Source: an uncultured Pirellulaceae bacterium
Lineage (GTDB): Bacteria; Planctomycetota; Planctomycetia; Pirellulales; Pirellulaceae
Assembly: GCA_937928555.1 (NCBI GenBank)
Contig: CALFWR010000067.1
Coordinates: 1 to 52,801, forward strand
Length of the DNA: 52,801 bases
Direction of reading: 5' to 3'
Positions 1 through 9,464 of the stretch are shown here, in pieces; within the stretch, counting starts at the first letter, position 1; each line of letters opens with the position of its first letter. The notes under the pieces were generated by a model. That model made no database searches. It had not been told where the DNA came from and saw only the letters and a program-made list of their open reading frames with translations. The position numbers were made by a program, and so were the translations under genes.

Positions 1-97
1 TCACACGGAGGATCGTCGTTTTCAAAAAGCAAATAAACCCCAGTTTTTACAATGACAATCAACAAACTGGCGCTGTCCAATTAGGGTTGGCAATTTT

Positions 98-159
98 AAC
101 CGTTTTGGCGATAGCCACGGTTTTCGCAGCTTCAACCGTGGATATCGCCAAAACGGCTT
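98..159. repeat. Palindromic REP-like repeat
   Basis: Two arms of about 25 bases (98-122 and 134-159) are near-perfect inverted copies; the core reads CCGTTTTGGCGATA on one side and TATCGCCAAAACGG on the other, around an 11-base loop. A close relative of the same core (AGCCGTTTTGGCGCTAGCC) lies at 50861-51021, so this is a dispersed palindromic family and not a one-off hairpin. It lies downstream of the first gene's 3' end with one MITE copy between them. No function can be read from the sequence. Confidence 0.75.
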
Positions 160-195
160 ATCCTAAAATTGAGCTGTGACAAAGCACTAGTTGAT

Positions 196-382
196 CCCGG
201 ATAATTCGCGAGGCGTGGGGGTGACTTTCAGTTCAACCAATGGAAACCATTCCGAAAAAAAGTCCTGTTCTGGAATCCATCCGCGAGGTGACTCGAAATT
301 CTGCGGGCGATCCTGCTTTTGGGTAAGCTTGGTTAGGTTAGATTCGACCGCAATCAACGCCCGTCGTCGTGAATAATCTGGG
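196..382. mobile_element. MITE-like element, copy 1 (187 bp)
   Basis: This is a 187-bp non-coding element with terminal inverted repeats. The left end reads CCCGGATAATTCGCGAGGCG and the right end, read inward, CCCAGATTATTCACGACGAC. Three further copies lie at 16888, 40855 and 47142. The interior is most like copy 3 in reverse complement (diverged) and unlike copies 2 and 4. No clear target duplication remains (flanks TTGAT and CTCAA), and the ends carry more substitutions than in the other copies, so it may be the oldest insertion. Reading frames across it are artefacts of the repeat. Confidence 0.8.
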
Positions 383-409
383 CTCAAGAATTCCACGCTG
401 GTTTGAGCA

Positions 410-2314
410 CTAGCGTTGAAGCCGCTTTTGAAACCAGAGAAAGTGGTAGCCGGTGTCATCGGAAGTCGCGAACCATCCGTTGGGCATGATGTATTTGTTC
501 ATCGCATCAATCGATGGCATCTCTGTGTCATCAAGGATACTCTTGATATGACCTGTGATGGACTTGAACATCCCGGGACCTGAATCACCGTCTTTCATTT
601 CGGCACCGGCATCGACAAAACCACGAACCTTGTCGGATCCGACCATGTCCAAAAGCATCTTTAGTTGGTGGCGTGGCTGGTTGAACGCCATCGCGCAGGG
701 CAGGTCGCTTCCGAGCAGCAGCGTCATGTGATCCGTGATTTCAACGAACTCGGATTCGTTGCGAAGGGCCTCGCGAGAGCCATCAAAGGTGTCGATCAGA
801 TACTCTATCGCCGTGACACTGTCGGTGATAACCAGCGATTCACCGATTACGGCAATGACGGGATTGGGGACCCGAAAAGCCCCGATCATATCGGGCCTAC
901 CACGTCTTTCGGCTCGTTCTTGGACACGCTTGTTGCGGCGTTCAAGAAACTCCTTGCGTCGACTCTGGTCCCCGCACCAATATTGGATATTGCGGTGCTT
1001 GACAGTCTCTACCTGAAATCCATTTCCGTCTTCCCTCTCTTCGTTGATTTTTTCCACCAGATGGCGAATGACTTTCTCACACGCATCTTTGTCCTTGATG
1101 CCCAATCCAAACACTACCGAGGTCCCATTCAGATAGGAAGCGTCGACTGTCATGTTGGCCACGGACACGCGTCCGTCGAGCACATCGAGAATATCGGCCT
1201 TGAAGTCGAGATCGATATTCTCACTGATGTTCTCCTGAACGAGTTTCTCAAAGTTACCTTCTTCGGTGAACGTATCGACCATGTTGGTCAACTCACCCCA
1301 CAGCTGTGAGATGTCCCAACTGGTCGTGGTGTACCAGTGCGTATCGTGAGGAATCCAGGGCTCCGGTTGGTAATTGTCCGGTCGCAGCGAAAGCATCTTC
1401 AGGACTCCCTTTTTGGGGCTGGCCAAAAGAAGATGGCCGTGAGCAATCGCCTCGTAATCTTCATCGCCGAAGATTGCGCTGCCACCGACGCCCAACAACC
1501 CGTCCAAGCCAAGAACGGGTAAAAACGCCAGCCCCGCTTGCATCCCAAGGTTGCTTTTGCCTGCGCTTTTGGCCAGCTCAATCGGGTCGACGAAAAATCG
1601 CAATTCTGAGGGAAGCTCTTTTTGGCTTTGGCAGCGATTCATGATCGTGATAAATTTGCGATTTTTGGAAAGCGGTCGTACTTTCCCCGTCTCTTCACCG
1701 TCCCAGCGTTTGAAAAAGTCAGAAAGCTCTTCATCGCTCGAGCAACTGACGATCAAACCTTCGCGCTGAGCCATATACATTTCTTCACCGTCAACGGTGA
1801 ACAGTTCGACATCCAGCCCGGACTCGAGTTTCTCATCTTCGACATCGTTTTCGGTTTCTTTGACAAGCCGCCGCAGTCGATCTAGCGACTTGTCCACCGC
1901 TTCGTTATCTTCCCCCACCTCAGCGATGAAAAAGAACTCCGGTGGCTTTCGCCGTGGCGCTACAACCGCAACTACGATTTCGCCCGACGGCAAAGACTGA
2001 ATTTCCTCAAGGCTGAGTCCAATTTGTTCTTCGAATCGCTCGTAGGCTTTGCTGCCTTCTTCGGCCACCCGCTGCAGCACTGGACCGATTTCTTCGTCTT
2101 CCAGCATCGCCCCGCCGGCACCCGCCCCCCATTTTTCGATCAAGTCCCTGAAGTCTGCGATTTGGACAAACAGAACCGTTTTTTCAGGAAGCAGATCCTC
2201 AATCAGCGGTCGATCGGGATTGCGTTGAGCACAAGCCTGCTGCGCGAAAGCGAATAGCCCACAAATTAACAGGGTGAAAAAGCTGAATCTGAGAATGGTC
2301 GTTGAGGGCAGCAT
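410..2314 (-). CDS. Exported protein of unknown function (DUF3352-like)
   Basis: The 634-aa product starts with a clear signal peptide (residues 1-29: hydrophobic core, then AQQACAQ). The mature part opens with LLPEKTVLFVQIADF, a pattern seen in DUF3352-like planctomycete proteins that resemble substrate-free periplasmic scaffolds. Two similar halves seem to be present, each with a short hydrophobic strand segment and an acidic helix; no catalytic motif was seen. A similar opening (DVIAVGFVKLAEVDL) occurs in the N-terminal half of the DUF1559 protein at 51090, so the two may share a domain. It is transcribed divergently from the gene at 2539. The family link is from memory and is moderate; function is unknown. 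Confidence 0.8.
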   Translation of the reverse strand: MLPSTTILRFSFFTLLICGLFAFAQQACAQRNPDRPLIEDLLPEKTVLFVQIADFRDLIEKWGAGAGGAMLEDEEIGPVLQRVAEEGSKAYERFEEQIGLSLEEIQSLPSGEIVVAVVAPRRKPPEFFFIAEVGEDNEAVDKSLDRLRRLVKETENDVEDEKLESGLDVELFTVDGEEMYMAQREGLIVSCSSDEELSDFFKRWDGEETGKVRPLSKNRKFITIMNRCQSQKELPSELRFFVDPIELAKSAGKSNLGMQAGLAFLPVLGLDGLLGVGGSAIFGDEDYEAIAHGHLLLASPKKGVLKMLSLRPDNYQPEPWIPHDTHWYTTTSWDISQLWGELTNMVDTFTEEGNFEKLVQENISENIDLDFKADILDVLDGRVSVANMTVDASYLNGTSVVFGLGIKDKDACEKVIRHLVEKINEEREDGNGFQVETVKHRNIQYWCGDQSRRKEFLERRNKRVQERAERRGRPDMIGAFRVPNPVIAVIGESLVITDSVTAIEYLIDTFDGSREALRNESEFVEITDHMTLLLGSDLPCAMAFNQPRHQLKMLLDMVGSDKVRGFVDAGAEMKDGDSGPGMFKSITGHIKSILDDTEMPSIDAMNKYIMPNGWFATSDDTGYHFLWFQKRLQR

Positions 2315-2538
2315 GAGAAGAGAGACTCCGGTCTGTTTCGTGTTAACGCTTCAACCCGCTTGCAAAAGGCAATGTTTCGTCCTCGCACCGCGCCAGCGGG
2401 ATTTATGCGAAAGTTTAACAGTTTTTCCGGTCAAGCCAGCGACTTTGCCGCACCAGAGTGGTTTGCTTTGTTGTGGCAACCCAATTGGTCGATACCCCAA
2501 GTGCTACCGAACAAGCCAGTTTTAATCGGAATCCCGCT

Positions 2539-3327
2539 ATGCATCATCGCTATCGCCTGCTGACACAAAACTTCCTACTGTCGGTGACTGTTGCGGCATT
2601 GGCGTTGACCTGTTTTCAAGCAGAAGCCCTAGGACAAGCTGGAGGAGGACCGGTTATCCCTCCCGTTGTTCTACCTCCCACACCGCCGGGTCAGGGCCCA
2701 GTCGCACCACCCGCTGGAGCGCCAGGTGGAGTGCCGGCAGCGCCGGGGGGGCAACCCGCAGGACTGCCAGGCGGTGGCGGAGGAGGCGGTGGTGGAGCAC
2801 AGCCATCCGATGGTCAGCTCGATACGATTGAACCGTCAGAGATTACGCTTCAGATACCCGATAACCGCAACCAAGGATTTGTCGGAAACACAGGGCAAAC
2901 CCAAGCCAACCAGGGGTTCACCGGGACCGCTGGAATCAATTCCGGCATTGCACTTGCAGACGAGCCGCGCGGGACCGAAGGCGGCACCGTCAATGATGGC
3001 TTGGGAGTGCGGACGGTTACTCCCCCGCAGCCTCCGCAGCGATTTGGTTTTTCGGTACCACGTCAATCGATCCGGGCCAGACTGGTGCCCTCATTTGCAA
3101 CAGCGCCAACTCCCGCCTTTGCATCAACGATTCGTTTCGATTCACGGATCAGGCGTCAACCTGTTGTGCGGCAACTGGGACGAAACATTACCGTTTCGAT
3201 CGGAAACGGAACCGCGACATTGCGAGGAGTGGCCTCCAGCGATGCGGAAAGACAGATTCTCATCCGACAGCTCCGGCTTGAACCTGGCGTTTACCGAATT
3301 AGCGATCTTTCCACGACAGTTCAGTAA
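2539..3327 (+). CDS. Exported Gly/Pro-rich protein with BON-like C-terminus
   Basis: The 262-aa product starts at ATG 2539 (MHHRYRLLTQNF), which places a signal peptide right at the N-terminus; the frame is open further upstream but that would bury the signal. After the cleavage region (AEALGQA) comes a low-complexity Pro/Gly stretch of about 65 residues, including a run of glycines, then an uncharacterised region. The last 65 residues (RQPVVRQLGRNITVSIGNGTATLRG..., ending in a DLSTTV strand) look like a BON domain, a small fold thought to contact membranes or carbohydrate. Probably a secreted or envelope protein. The BON call is by pattern only. Confidence 0.75.
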   Translation: MHHRYRLLTQNFLLSVTVAALALTCFQAEALGQAGGGPVIPPVVLPPTPPGQGPVAPPAGAPGGVPAAPGGQPAGLPGGGGGGGGGAQPSDGQLDTIEPSEITLQIPDNRNQGFVGNTGQTQANQGFTGTAGINSGIALADEPRGTEGGTVNDGLGVRTVTPPQPPQRFGFSVPRQSIRARLVPSFATAPTPAFASTIRFDSRIRRQPVVRQLGRNITVSIGNGTATLRGVASSDAERQILIRQLRLEPGVYRISDLSTTVQ

Positions 3328-3433
3328 ATCACAGCCCTGCTGTGTTGGCTTTATGGCGTTGAGTTCCGCCTAGGGGCCAGAGTTCTCCGTCAATTCGTCA
3401 GTCTGATTTCCCATCAACTTCTCGTGTGACTAA

Positions 3434-4480
<1,047 letters not shown>

Positions 4481-4514
4481 TCGGTTGTGTCACGCACGCA
4501 ATGACTTGCAAAAC

Positions 4515-4543
4515 ATTCGTTTCGCGATCGACGGGAAACGAAT
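4515..4543. terminator. Possible hairpin between convergent genes
   Basis: ATTCGTTTC (4515-4523) and GAAACGAAT (4535-4543) form a perfect 9-bp stem with an 11-base loop, between the 3' ends of hemB and the convergent PAS-GAF-receiver gene. There is no clear T-run on either side, so intrinsic termination is only a possibility. Confidence 0.35.
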
Positions 4544-4557
4544 CGAATTGCATTGCA

Positions 4558-6246
4558 TCAGGAGGCCGATTCGAGGCCGACGGTTTCTTCGACGATCTGC
4601 AAGAGCTGATCCAGACGGAATGGCTTGAACAAAACCGAGTTCTTCTTCAGTCCCGCTTGGCGAGCTTTGACGATCGCGTGTCCGGGATCCCAGCCGAATC
4701 CTGTCATCAGAATCAGTGGCGGGTCGGTCACGATTTTCTGCAATTCGATCAGCAGCTCGTAGCCGCCGATGTCGGGAAGCCGAATGTCCGCGATGATGGC
4801 ATCGTATGGGTCCGACTCCATTTCGTTTTGGACCATCAGGATGGCTTCGCGACCTTCGCTTGAGGTTTCGACAAGGCAACCGTATCGCTCCAGCAGCAAG
4901 TGCGCCGACTCGCGGACTTCGTCGTCCTGATCGATGACCAGAATTTTCCTGTTCATCAACAACGGGCGAGAGTCCGGTTTGACGCATTCGGGCATAGCGT
5001 CGGTGAGCGCCATTTCATTTCCGACGTCCTGAATTGCCTTTTTGATTTTCCGGGCGTTGGTCAAAATTGAACTTAGTCGTTTCGTCACATCGGGATCGTG
5101 GCCGATGTAACCGCTGATCGCCTTGATCGTGTCGTTGAGGATCTTGTCCACCGGCAGCGCCACCGCGCTGCGGATGGCTCCGACGCTCCGCAGCGCCGTG
5201 TCGGTTCTCTGGGCGTTGAGCAAATTCAGTGTGTTGATCGCGATCGCGATGTCGTGTGCAAAACACTCCACGAATTTTAAATCGCTTTCGGTGAACCGTC
5301 CCGTCTCCGGGCTTTCGATGTTGAACGAACCGATTACATCGTCATGATGCTTTAGCGGAACGGTCAAAGAGCTTTTGGCTCCCATCAGTCCGTCAAGATA
5401 CAGCGGGTCGTTGGTGGTATCCTCACAAAGATAACTTTTGCCCGTAGCGGCCACGAAACCGGTAACTCCGTTGTTGGTTGCTTCGGCGTAGAGTGCCTTT
5501 TCCGCGACGCCGGAGTTGATTCCGACTGAAAGCAGCGGCGTCAACAAGCGAGTCTTTGGATCCACCAGACGGATTTCGATAATGTCAAAATCAAGAATCT
5601 CGTTGGTGTAGTGGATGATGTTGTCTTTGAGCAGTTCGATCCGCTCTTCTTTTTCCATCTCGTAGATTTCTTCGGGTCGCAAGTCTGCCAGAGCAACGCC
5701 GGCTTGATGTAGCGCATTGAGCTTTTGCAATTGCTGTGTCGAGCGGGTGACGTCGTGCAGCGCCACCACGATGTAGTCCACGCCTTCGTCGGGGCCCAGG
5801 ACCGGCATTACCGACATGTCAAAGTGTTTGCCGCCACACTCAATTTCCGCGTCGCAGCGCCGCTGCAAGGCGATCGCTGAACTTAGCGGACTGGGTTCGG
5901 AACCAACGATGCTTGGGCCATCGACGGCTTCGTAGAAAGGAACGCCAACGATGGTTTTGCCCGGGAACCACTTCGTCAGCCTCGCGTTGGCGGAAATGAT
6001 TTTGTTCTGCCGGTCCAGAAGTGCGACGCCAACAGGAATCAGATCCAGCACCGCAGAGCTGGACAATTCGCAGACCAAATCCTCGGGCACGCCAGAAAAG
6101 TACACGCCGTCGTAGTCACCAGAGAGAATCCCCGGAACAGCAAGCCCGCCCTGGACCTGCGTCACTTCGATGGCTCCGCCGCCGGGTTGCCATGGCAACT
6201 TCGAGCGTGAGTTCGCTTTGGTTTGGATCGACAGGATTCGAGTCAC
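4558..6246 (-). CDS. PAS-GAF-receiver protein without kinase domain
   Basis: The 562-aa product has a PAS domain (about 60-170), a GAF domain (about 195-345; FTESDLKFVECFAHDIAIAI at its end), a helical stretch (about 350-415) and a C-terminal receiver domain (about 430-555). The receiver looks functional: acidic pair in VIDQDDE, phospho-acceptor Asp in IIADIRLPD, Thr in LMTGFG and Lys in LFKPF. The helical stretch sits where a histidine-kinase dimerisation domain would be but has no phospho-accepting His, and no ATPase domain follows. It probably senses a small molecule or redox signal and is phosphorylated by a separate kinase. The start is GTG at 6246. No kinase gene is adjacent. Confidence 0.85.
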   Translation of the reverse strand: MTRILSIQTKANSRSKLPWQPGGGAIEVTQVQGGLAVPGILSGDYDGVYFSGVPEDLVCELSSSAVLDLIPVGVALLDRQNKIISANARLTKWFPGKTIVGVPFYEAVDGPSIVGSEPSPLSSAIALQRRCDAEIECGGKHFDMSVMPVLGPDEGVDYIVVALHDVTRSTQQLQKLNALHQAGVALADLRPEEIYEMEKEERIELLKDNIIHYTNEILDFDIIEIRLVDPKTRLLTPLLSVGINSGVAEKALYAEATNNGVTGFVAATGKSYLCEDTTNDPLYLDGLMGAKSSLTVPLKHHDDVIGSFNIESPETGRFTESDLKFVECFAHDIAIAINTLNLLNAQRTDTALRSVGAIRSAVALPVDKILNDTIKAISGYIGHDPDVTKRLSSILTNARKIKKAIQDVGNEMALTDAMPECVKPDSRPLLMNRKILVIDQDDEVRESAHLLLERYGCLVETSSEGREAILMVQNEMESDPYDAIIADIRLPDIGGYELLIELQKIVTDPPLILMTGFGWDPGHAIVKARQAGLKKNSVLFKPFRLDQLLQIVEETVGLESAS

Positions 6247-6614
6247 GATTCCGTCACCAGATTGGTGGTATTTGTGAGCTGGGAATTCGCACCCGACACT
6301 TCAGGATCAATCCCGTTGCATCAAGAGTTTTAAGTTTAGCTTCGTGCCCGAATGTGTCGAGCCAGATACGGCAAGAGTTTTCGTCAACGATGGCTTTTGT
6401 CGTTCCCACGTTCAGTTGGTCCGGTTTGGGCTTTTTGGATCGCTCGGGAAAGCTCTGCGATCCGCCCAGATTTCTGCGTTAACGGGAGAGCCATATTGCT
6501 CCAAGGTTGCTTTTTGAGCCATTTTCGGCAATGATTACCGCTACGACTCGTTGTCTTTGATGACGGGTCTTTTTTTGATCATCAACAGTCCAATACGTAT
6601 TGAAGAGGTCCGCC
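6247..6614. other. Intergenic region upstream of greA
   Basis: These 368 bases lie between two divergent genes. No convincing reading frame, RNA gene or strong hairpin was seen. The region presumably holds the promoters of both genes, but no promoter was identified with confidence. The only clear signal is GAAGAGGT at 6602-6609, the ribosome binding site of greA. Confidence 0.5.
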
Positions 6615-7091
6615 ATGGAACGCGTCCCTATGACCCAGGAAGCTTACAATCGCAAGCATGCCGAAGTCGACGAGATGGAAAACGTTGTAATGCCCGAAAT
6701 TGCGTCGGCAATTGCGGCGGCACGCGAAGAGGGCGACCTGAAGGAAAACGCCGAGTACCACGCCCAGCGTGAAAAACAGGGCATGGTTCAGGCCAAGATC
6801 AACCAGATCAAGGATCGACTGGCCCGAGCCCAGATTGTGGACCCCGCAGACATTCCACGTGACATCGTGGCTTTTGGGGCCACCGTCAAAGTTCTCGATG
6901 TCGATTTGGACGACGAAGAAATAATCACCCTAGTAGGTGACGGTGACGAAAACTACGACGAAGGAAAATATCTGATTACTTCCCCGATCGGACGTGGACT
7001 TTTGGGCAAAAAAGTCGGAGATGTCTGCGAGATCGAGGTTCCCAAGGGAAGCCTTCAATTCAAGGTCCTCAGCATCGAATACGAAGACTGA
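6615..7091 (+). CDS. greA: Transcription elongation factor GreA
   Basis: GreA rescues backtracked RNA polymerase by stimulating cleavage of the nascent RNA in the secondary channel. The start at ATG 6615 follows a GAGGT ribosome binding site and gives 158 aa, the standard length; a TTG five codons upstream is less likely. The N-terminal coiled coil carries the acidic tip ([13 protein letters not shown]), with the Asp/Glu that hold the catalytic metal. The C-terminal FKBP-like domain has [14 protein letters not shown] and ends in a PKG loop. It is transcribed alone. Confidence 0.96.
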   Translation: MERVPMTQEAYNRKHAEVDEMENVVMPEIASAIAAAREEGDLKENAEYHAQREKQGMVQAKINQIKDRLARAQIVDPADIPRDIVAFGATVKVLDVDLDDEEIITLVGDGDENYDEGKYLITSPIGRGLLGKKVGDVCEIEVPKGSLQFKVLSIEYED

Positions 7092-7235
7092 TCCCGCCGG
7101 AGCCTCCAGGCTAACGCCCAATGCGGTCTACAGTTGGCCAATTGAACGGTCCTGCTGGCAAGGGACTCGCATTGGGTTCTTGCAGCAAACACAATATGAT
7201 TATCGCCCTCCGCACTCCCACCGGGAACTAATCTC

Positions 7236-7667
7236 ATGACCGACGACTCGTACGCTCTTCACGAACTGGTCGCTCAGGACAAACGGTACTCCATCGAAGC
7301 GTACTTTTTCGTTCGAGATGCCCTTGGGTACGCTTCGGACTCGCTGGAACTGAAAAAGACATTTCAGCACGGTGCCGAGACGATCGAAAGCAACGAAGAA
7401 CATCATCTGACCGGCCAGCAACTTTGCGAGGCGATCCGCGAATACGCATTGTCGCAGTTTGGTTACATGACCCGCATCGTGCTCAAGAACTGGGGCGTTC
7501 AGGCGACGTCCGACTTTGGCGAAATCGTCTACAACATGATCGAAATCGGGCTGATGAAAAAGTCACCCAAGGACCATCGTTCACACTTCGACAACGTTTA
7601 CGAATTCAAGGATGTGTTCGATTCACAGTTCCAGATCTCTGGCACCTCCGCCACTGGCCGCGTTTAA
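7236..7667 (+). CDS. Minf_1886 family protein, function unknown
   Basis: The 143-aa product matches, by memory of the family pattern, the Minf_1886 family restricted to Planctomycetota and Verrucomicrobiota. Typical parts are the opening with RYSIEAYFFVRDALGYA, the central HLTGQQLCEAIREYAL, and the GEIVYNMIEIGLMKKS segment near the C-terminus. No transmembrane segment or catalytic motif was seen; it is probably a small cytosolic helical protein. It lies 22 bases upstream of the phosphatase gene and may be co-transcribed with it. Confidence 0.85.
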   Translation: MTDDSYALHELVAQDKRYSIEAYFFVRDALGYASDSLELKKTFQHGAETIESNEEHHLTGQQLCEAIREYALSQFGYMTRIVLKNWGVQATSDFGEIVYNMIEIGLMKKSPKDHRSHFDNVYEFKDVFDSQFQISGTSATGRV

Positions 7668-7689
7668 CCGGGCTTAGCGAAAGCATCGC

Positions 7690-8244
7690 ATGCGACTTGC
7701 TTATTGGCTCAAAGCTCGGGCGATTTTCTACCCGACCCTGTTTTGGAATGTGCTGCTCGGCCGCTGGCTAAAGGTCCGCAACTGGTTCGACGTGATCGAC
7801 GACGACATCGTACTGGGCGCGTTGCCGTTTGCGTCCGACGCGCAGCGACTGTCCGATATCGGCGTCAAAGCCGTCATCAACACCTGCGAGGAATACGACG
7901 GCCCGATCAAAGAATACCAACGCCTGGGGATCAAACAGTTTCGCATGCCCACGATTGATTTTACGCACCCGAAACTTGACGATGTCGTCGCTGCGGTTGA
8001 ATTTATCAGCCACGAGGTCATCAAGGGACACCGCGTCTACATCCACTGCAAAGCTGGCAGAGCCCGTTCGGCGACGGTCGCGATTTGCTGGCTGATGAAG
8101 TCCCGCCAGATCAGCAAGGAGCGTGGGCAGGCAATTCTCAATCAATCCAGACCCCACATCAACCAGCATCTCGGGCAGCGACCGGTCGTGATTGAGTTTG
8201 AAAGGCAATTCGTCAACGCAACACCAACACAACATAAGACATGA
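7690..8244 (+). CDS. Dual-specificity protein phosphatase family protein
   Basis: The 184-aa product has the Cys-phosphatase loop HCKAGRARS (HCxxGxxRS) around residue 119-127 and a candidate general-acid Asp in MPTIDFTHP. The overall layout (LGALPF near the N-terminus, then CEEYDG) resembles the PTPMT1 type, which in eukaryotes acts on phosphatidylglycerophosphate; a lipid or protein phosphate substrate is possible here. A hydrophobic N-terminal segment (FYPTLFWNVLLGRWL) may anchor it to the membrane. Its stop overlaps the next start (ATGA), so the two products are probably made together. Confidence 0.85.
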   Translation: MRLAYWLKARAIFYPTLFWNVLLGRWLKVRNWFDVIDDDIVLGALPFASDAQRLSDIGVKAVINTCEEYDGPIKEYQRLGIKQFRMPTIDFTHPKLDDVVAAVEFISHEVIKGHRVYIHCKAGRARSATVAICWLMKSRQISKERGQAILNQSRPHINQHLGQRPVVIEFERQFVNATPTQHKT

Positions 8245-8897
8245 TCAACGAATCAGAAATAAGTTTGCTTTGCGAGCGACAGGCATCGGTCAAAAGCTTG
8301 CTTGGCTTTCAGAAACATCACAAACTGCCCGACAAAGGCAACTTGCTGTCGGACTCGTTTCTCCACGATATCGCGGCAGCGGACATCGAAGCCGACATTG
8401 ATCAGGTTTTTGTCAAAATCCGCAAACAGTTTGGGCTGAAGCGTAAGCAGCTTACCGCCGCCGAACCGATCGAGGGCGTGGGCGAAATTCAGACGCCCGA
8501 CTTTCGCTATGAAGTCTCCGTTTCCACGATTCCCGGTTCGCCCGACAAAATCCTTTGGAGACGCGCCGTGTCGGCGATCACCAATGCCGATGCAATCACC
8601 AGCGAATCTTTTGTCAAAGTTTTCGGGACACAATTCAACGTCCTTGAAGTCGTTGCGAGCGACGATCTGGAAGTCGAAGACGTCATCGACTGCGTGGAGG
8701 ACGAAGAGGACAACGACATTTCAGTTGACTACGAAAAAGCTGCGACGTGGTGCCGCATTGATTTTGCCGGTGCCCCGCACAGCGTACACGTCGACGCGCA
8801 GCGGATTCAGGTACGTTCATCCAAAGAAGTAACGCCCGAAGGTCTGGTTTCCGCCTTTGTTGATGCCCACTCGCGGTTCCTCAATCAGCAGGACTGA
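8241..8897 (+). CDS. Protein of unknown function coupled to phosphatase
   Basis: The 218-aa product starts inside the stop codon of the phosphatase gene (ATGA overlap). It is acidic, with a run of Asp/Glu around residue 145-160, and has no signal peptide, membrane segment or known motif. The gene is real: it has good codon structure, tight coupling and no competing frame. I do not recognise the family. The coupling suggests a role with the phosphatase or in the same process. Confidence 0.75.
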   Translation: MINESEISLLCERQASVKSLLGFQKHHKLPDKGNLLSDSFLHDIAAADIEADIDQVFVKIRKQFGLKRKQLTAAEPIEGVGEIQTPDFRYEVSVSTIPGSPDKILWRRAVSAITNADAITSESFVKVFGTQFNVLEVVASDDLEVEDVIDCVEDEEDNDISVDYEKAATWCRIDFAGAPHSVHVDAQRIQVRSSKEVTPEGLVSAFVDAHSRFLNQQD

Positions 8898-8954
8898 CCG
8901 GGGAATGTTTGCCTGCTATTTCTTGCTCGCCAGCCCGAGTTGTAAAGCCCTCGC

Positions 8955-9455
8955 ATGACTGACAATTTTGAGTCGCTGTTGCCAATTGCCGCCGAAATCC
9001 ATGCGGCTCTCGAACAAACCGCCGCAAAATGTGCGTTCGCAGAAAGCTGCACCGGCGGGATGGTTGTCGCGTCGCTCGCTGGCGTTGCGGGTATTTCAGC
9101 GTTTCTTTGTGGATCCCAGGTCACGTACAGGGAGGACTCGAAATCCAGCTGGCTAGGCGTCGACCCGGCGCTGATCGCGAGGCATTCGGCTGAATCGGCG
9201 CAAGTCACCGCCGCGATGGCGGAGGGCTTGCTTGAGAAAACGCCCGAAGCAGATATCGTGGCGGCCGTTACAGGCCACCTTGGCCCGGATGCCCCAAAAG
9301 AAAAAGACGCCAAGGTCTTCATCGCGATTGCAGTTCGTCGAACCGGCGAAACGTTCAGCTCGGCGGTCCAGCTTGAATCGACGCAGCGAGCTCAACGCCA
9401 AATCGAAGCTTCAGCGGCAGTTCTCAACGCTTTGCTTCAACAGTTGACGTCGTAG
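8955..9455 (+). CDS. pncC: Nicotinamide-nucleotide amidohydrolase (CinA C-terminal domain)
   Basis: The 166-aa product is a stand-alone CinA C-terminal domain. It carries the signature AESCTGGMVVASLAGVAG, with the catalytic Ser, and the later GHLGPDAP segment. The enzyme removes the amide from nicotinamide mononucleotide to give nicotinate mononucleotide, recycling pyridine nucleotides. The N-terminal molybdopterin-binding domain of full CinA is absent, as in many bacteria. Its 3' end is only 9 bases from the convergent tsaD gene. Confidence 0.93.
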   Translation: MTDNFESLLPIAAEIHAALEQTAAKCAFAESCTGGMVVASLAGVAGISAFLCGSQVTYREDSKSSWLGVDPALIARHSAESAQVTAAMAEGLLEKTPEADIVAAVTGHLGPDAPKEKDAKVFIAIAVRRTGETFSSAVQLESTQRAQRQIEASAAVLNALLQQLTS

Positions 9456-9464
9456 GAGGATCAA

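Noticed and set aside
187..459. Reading frame of 90 aa across MITE copy 1
   Set aside because: The frame lies mostly inside the repeat and has no ribosome binding site; similar translations appear at each MITE copy.
665..1309. Long frame antisense to the first exported protein
   Set aside because: It is a shadow of the gene at 410-2314, which has the signal peptide and family features.
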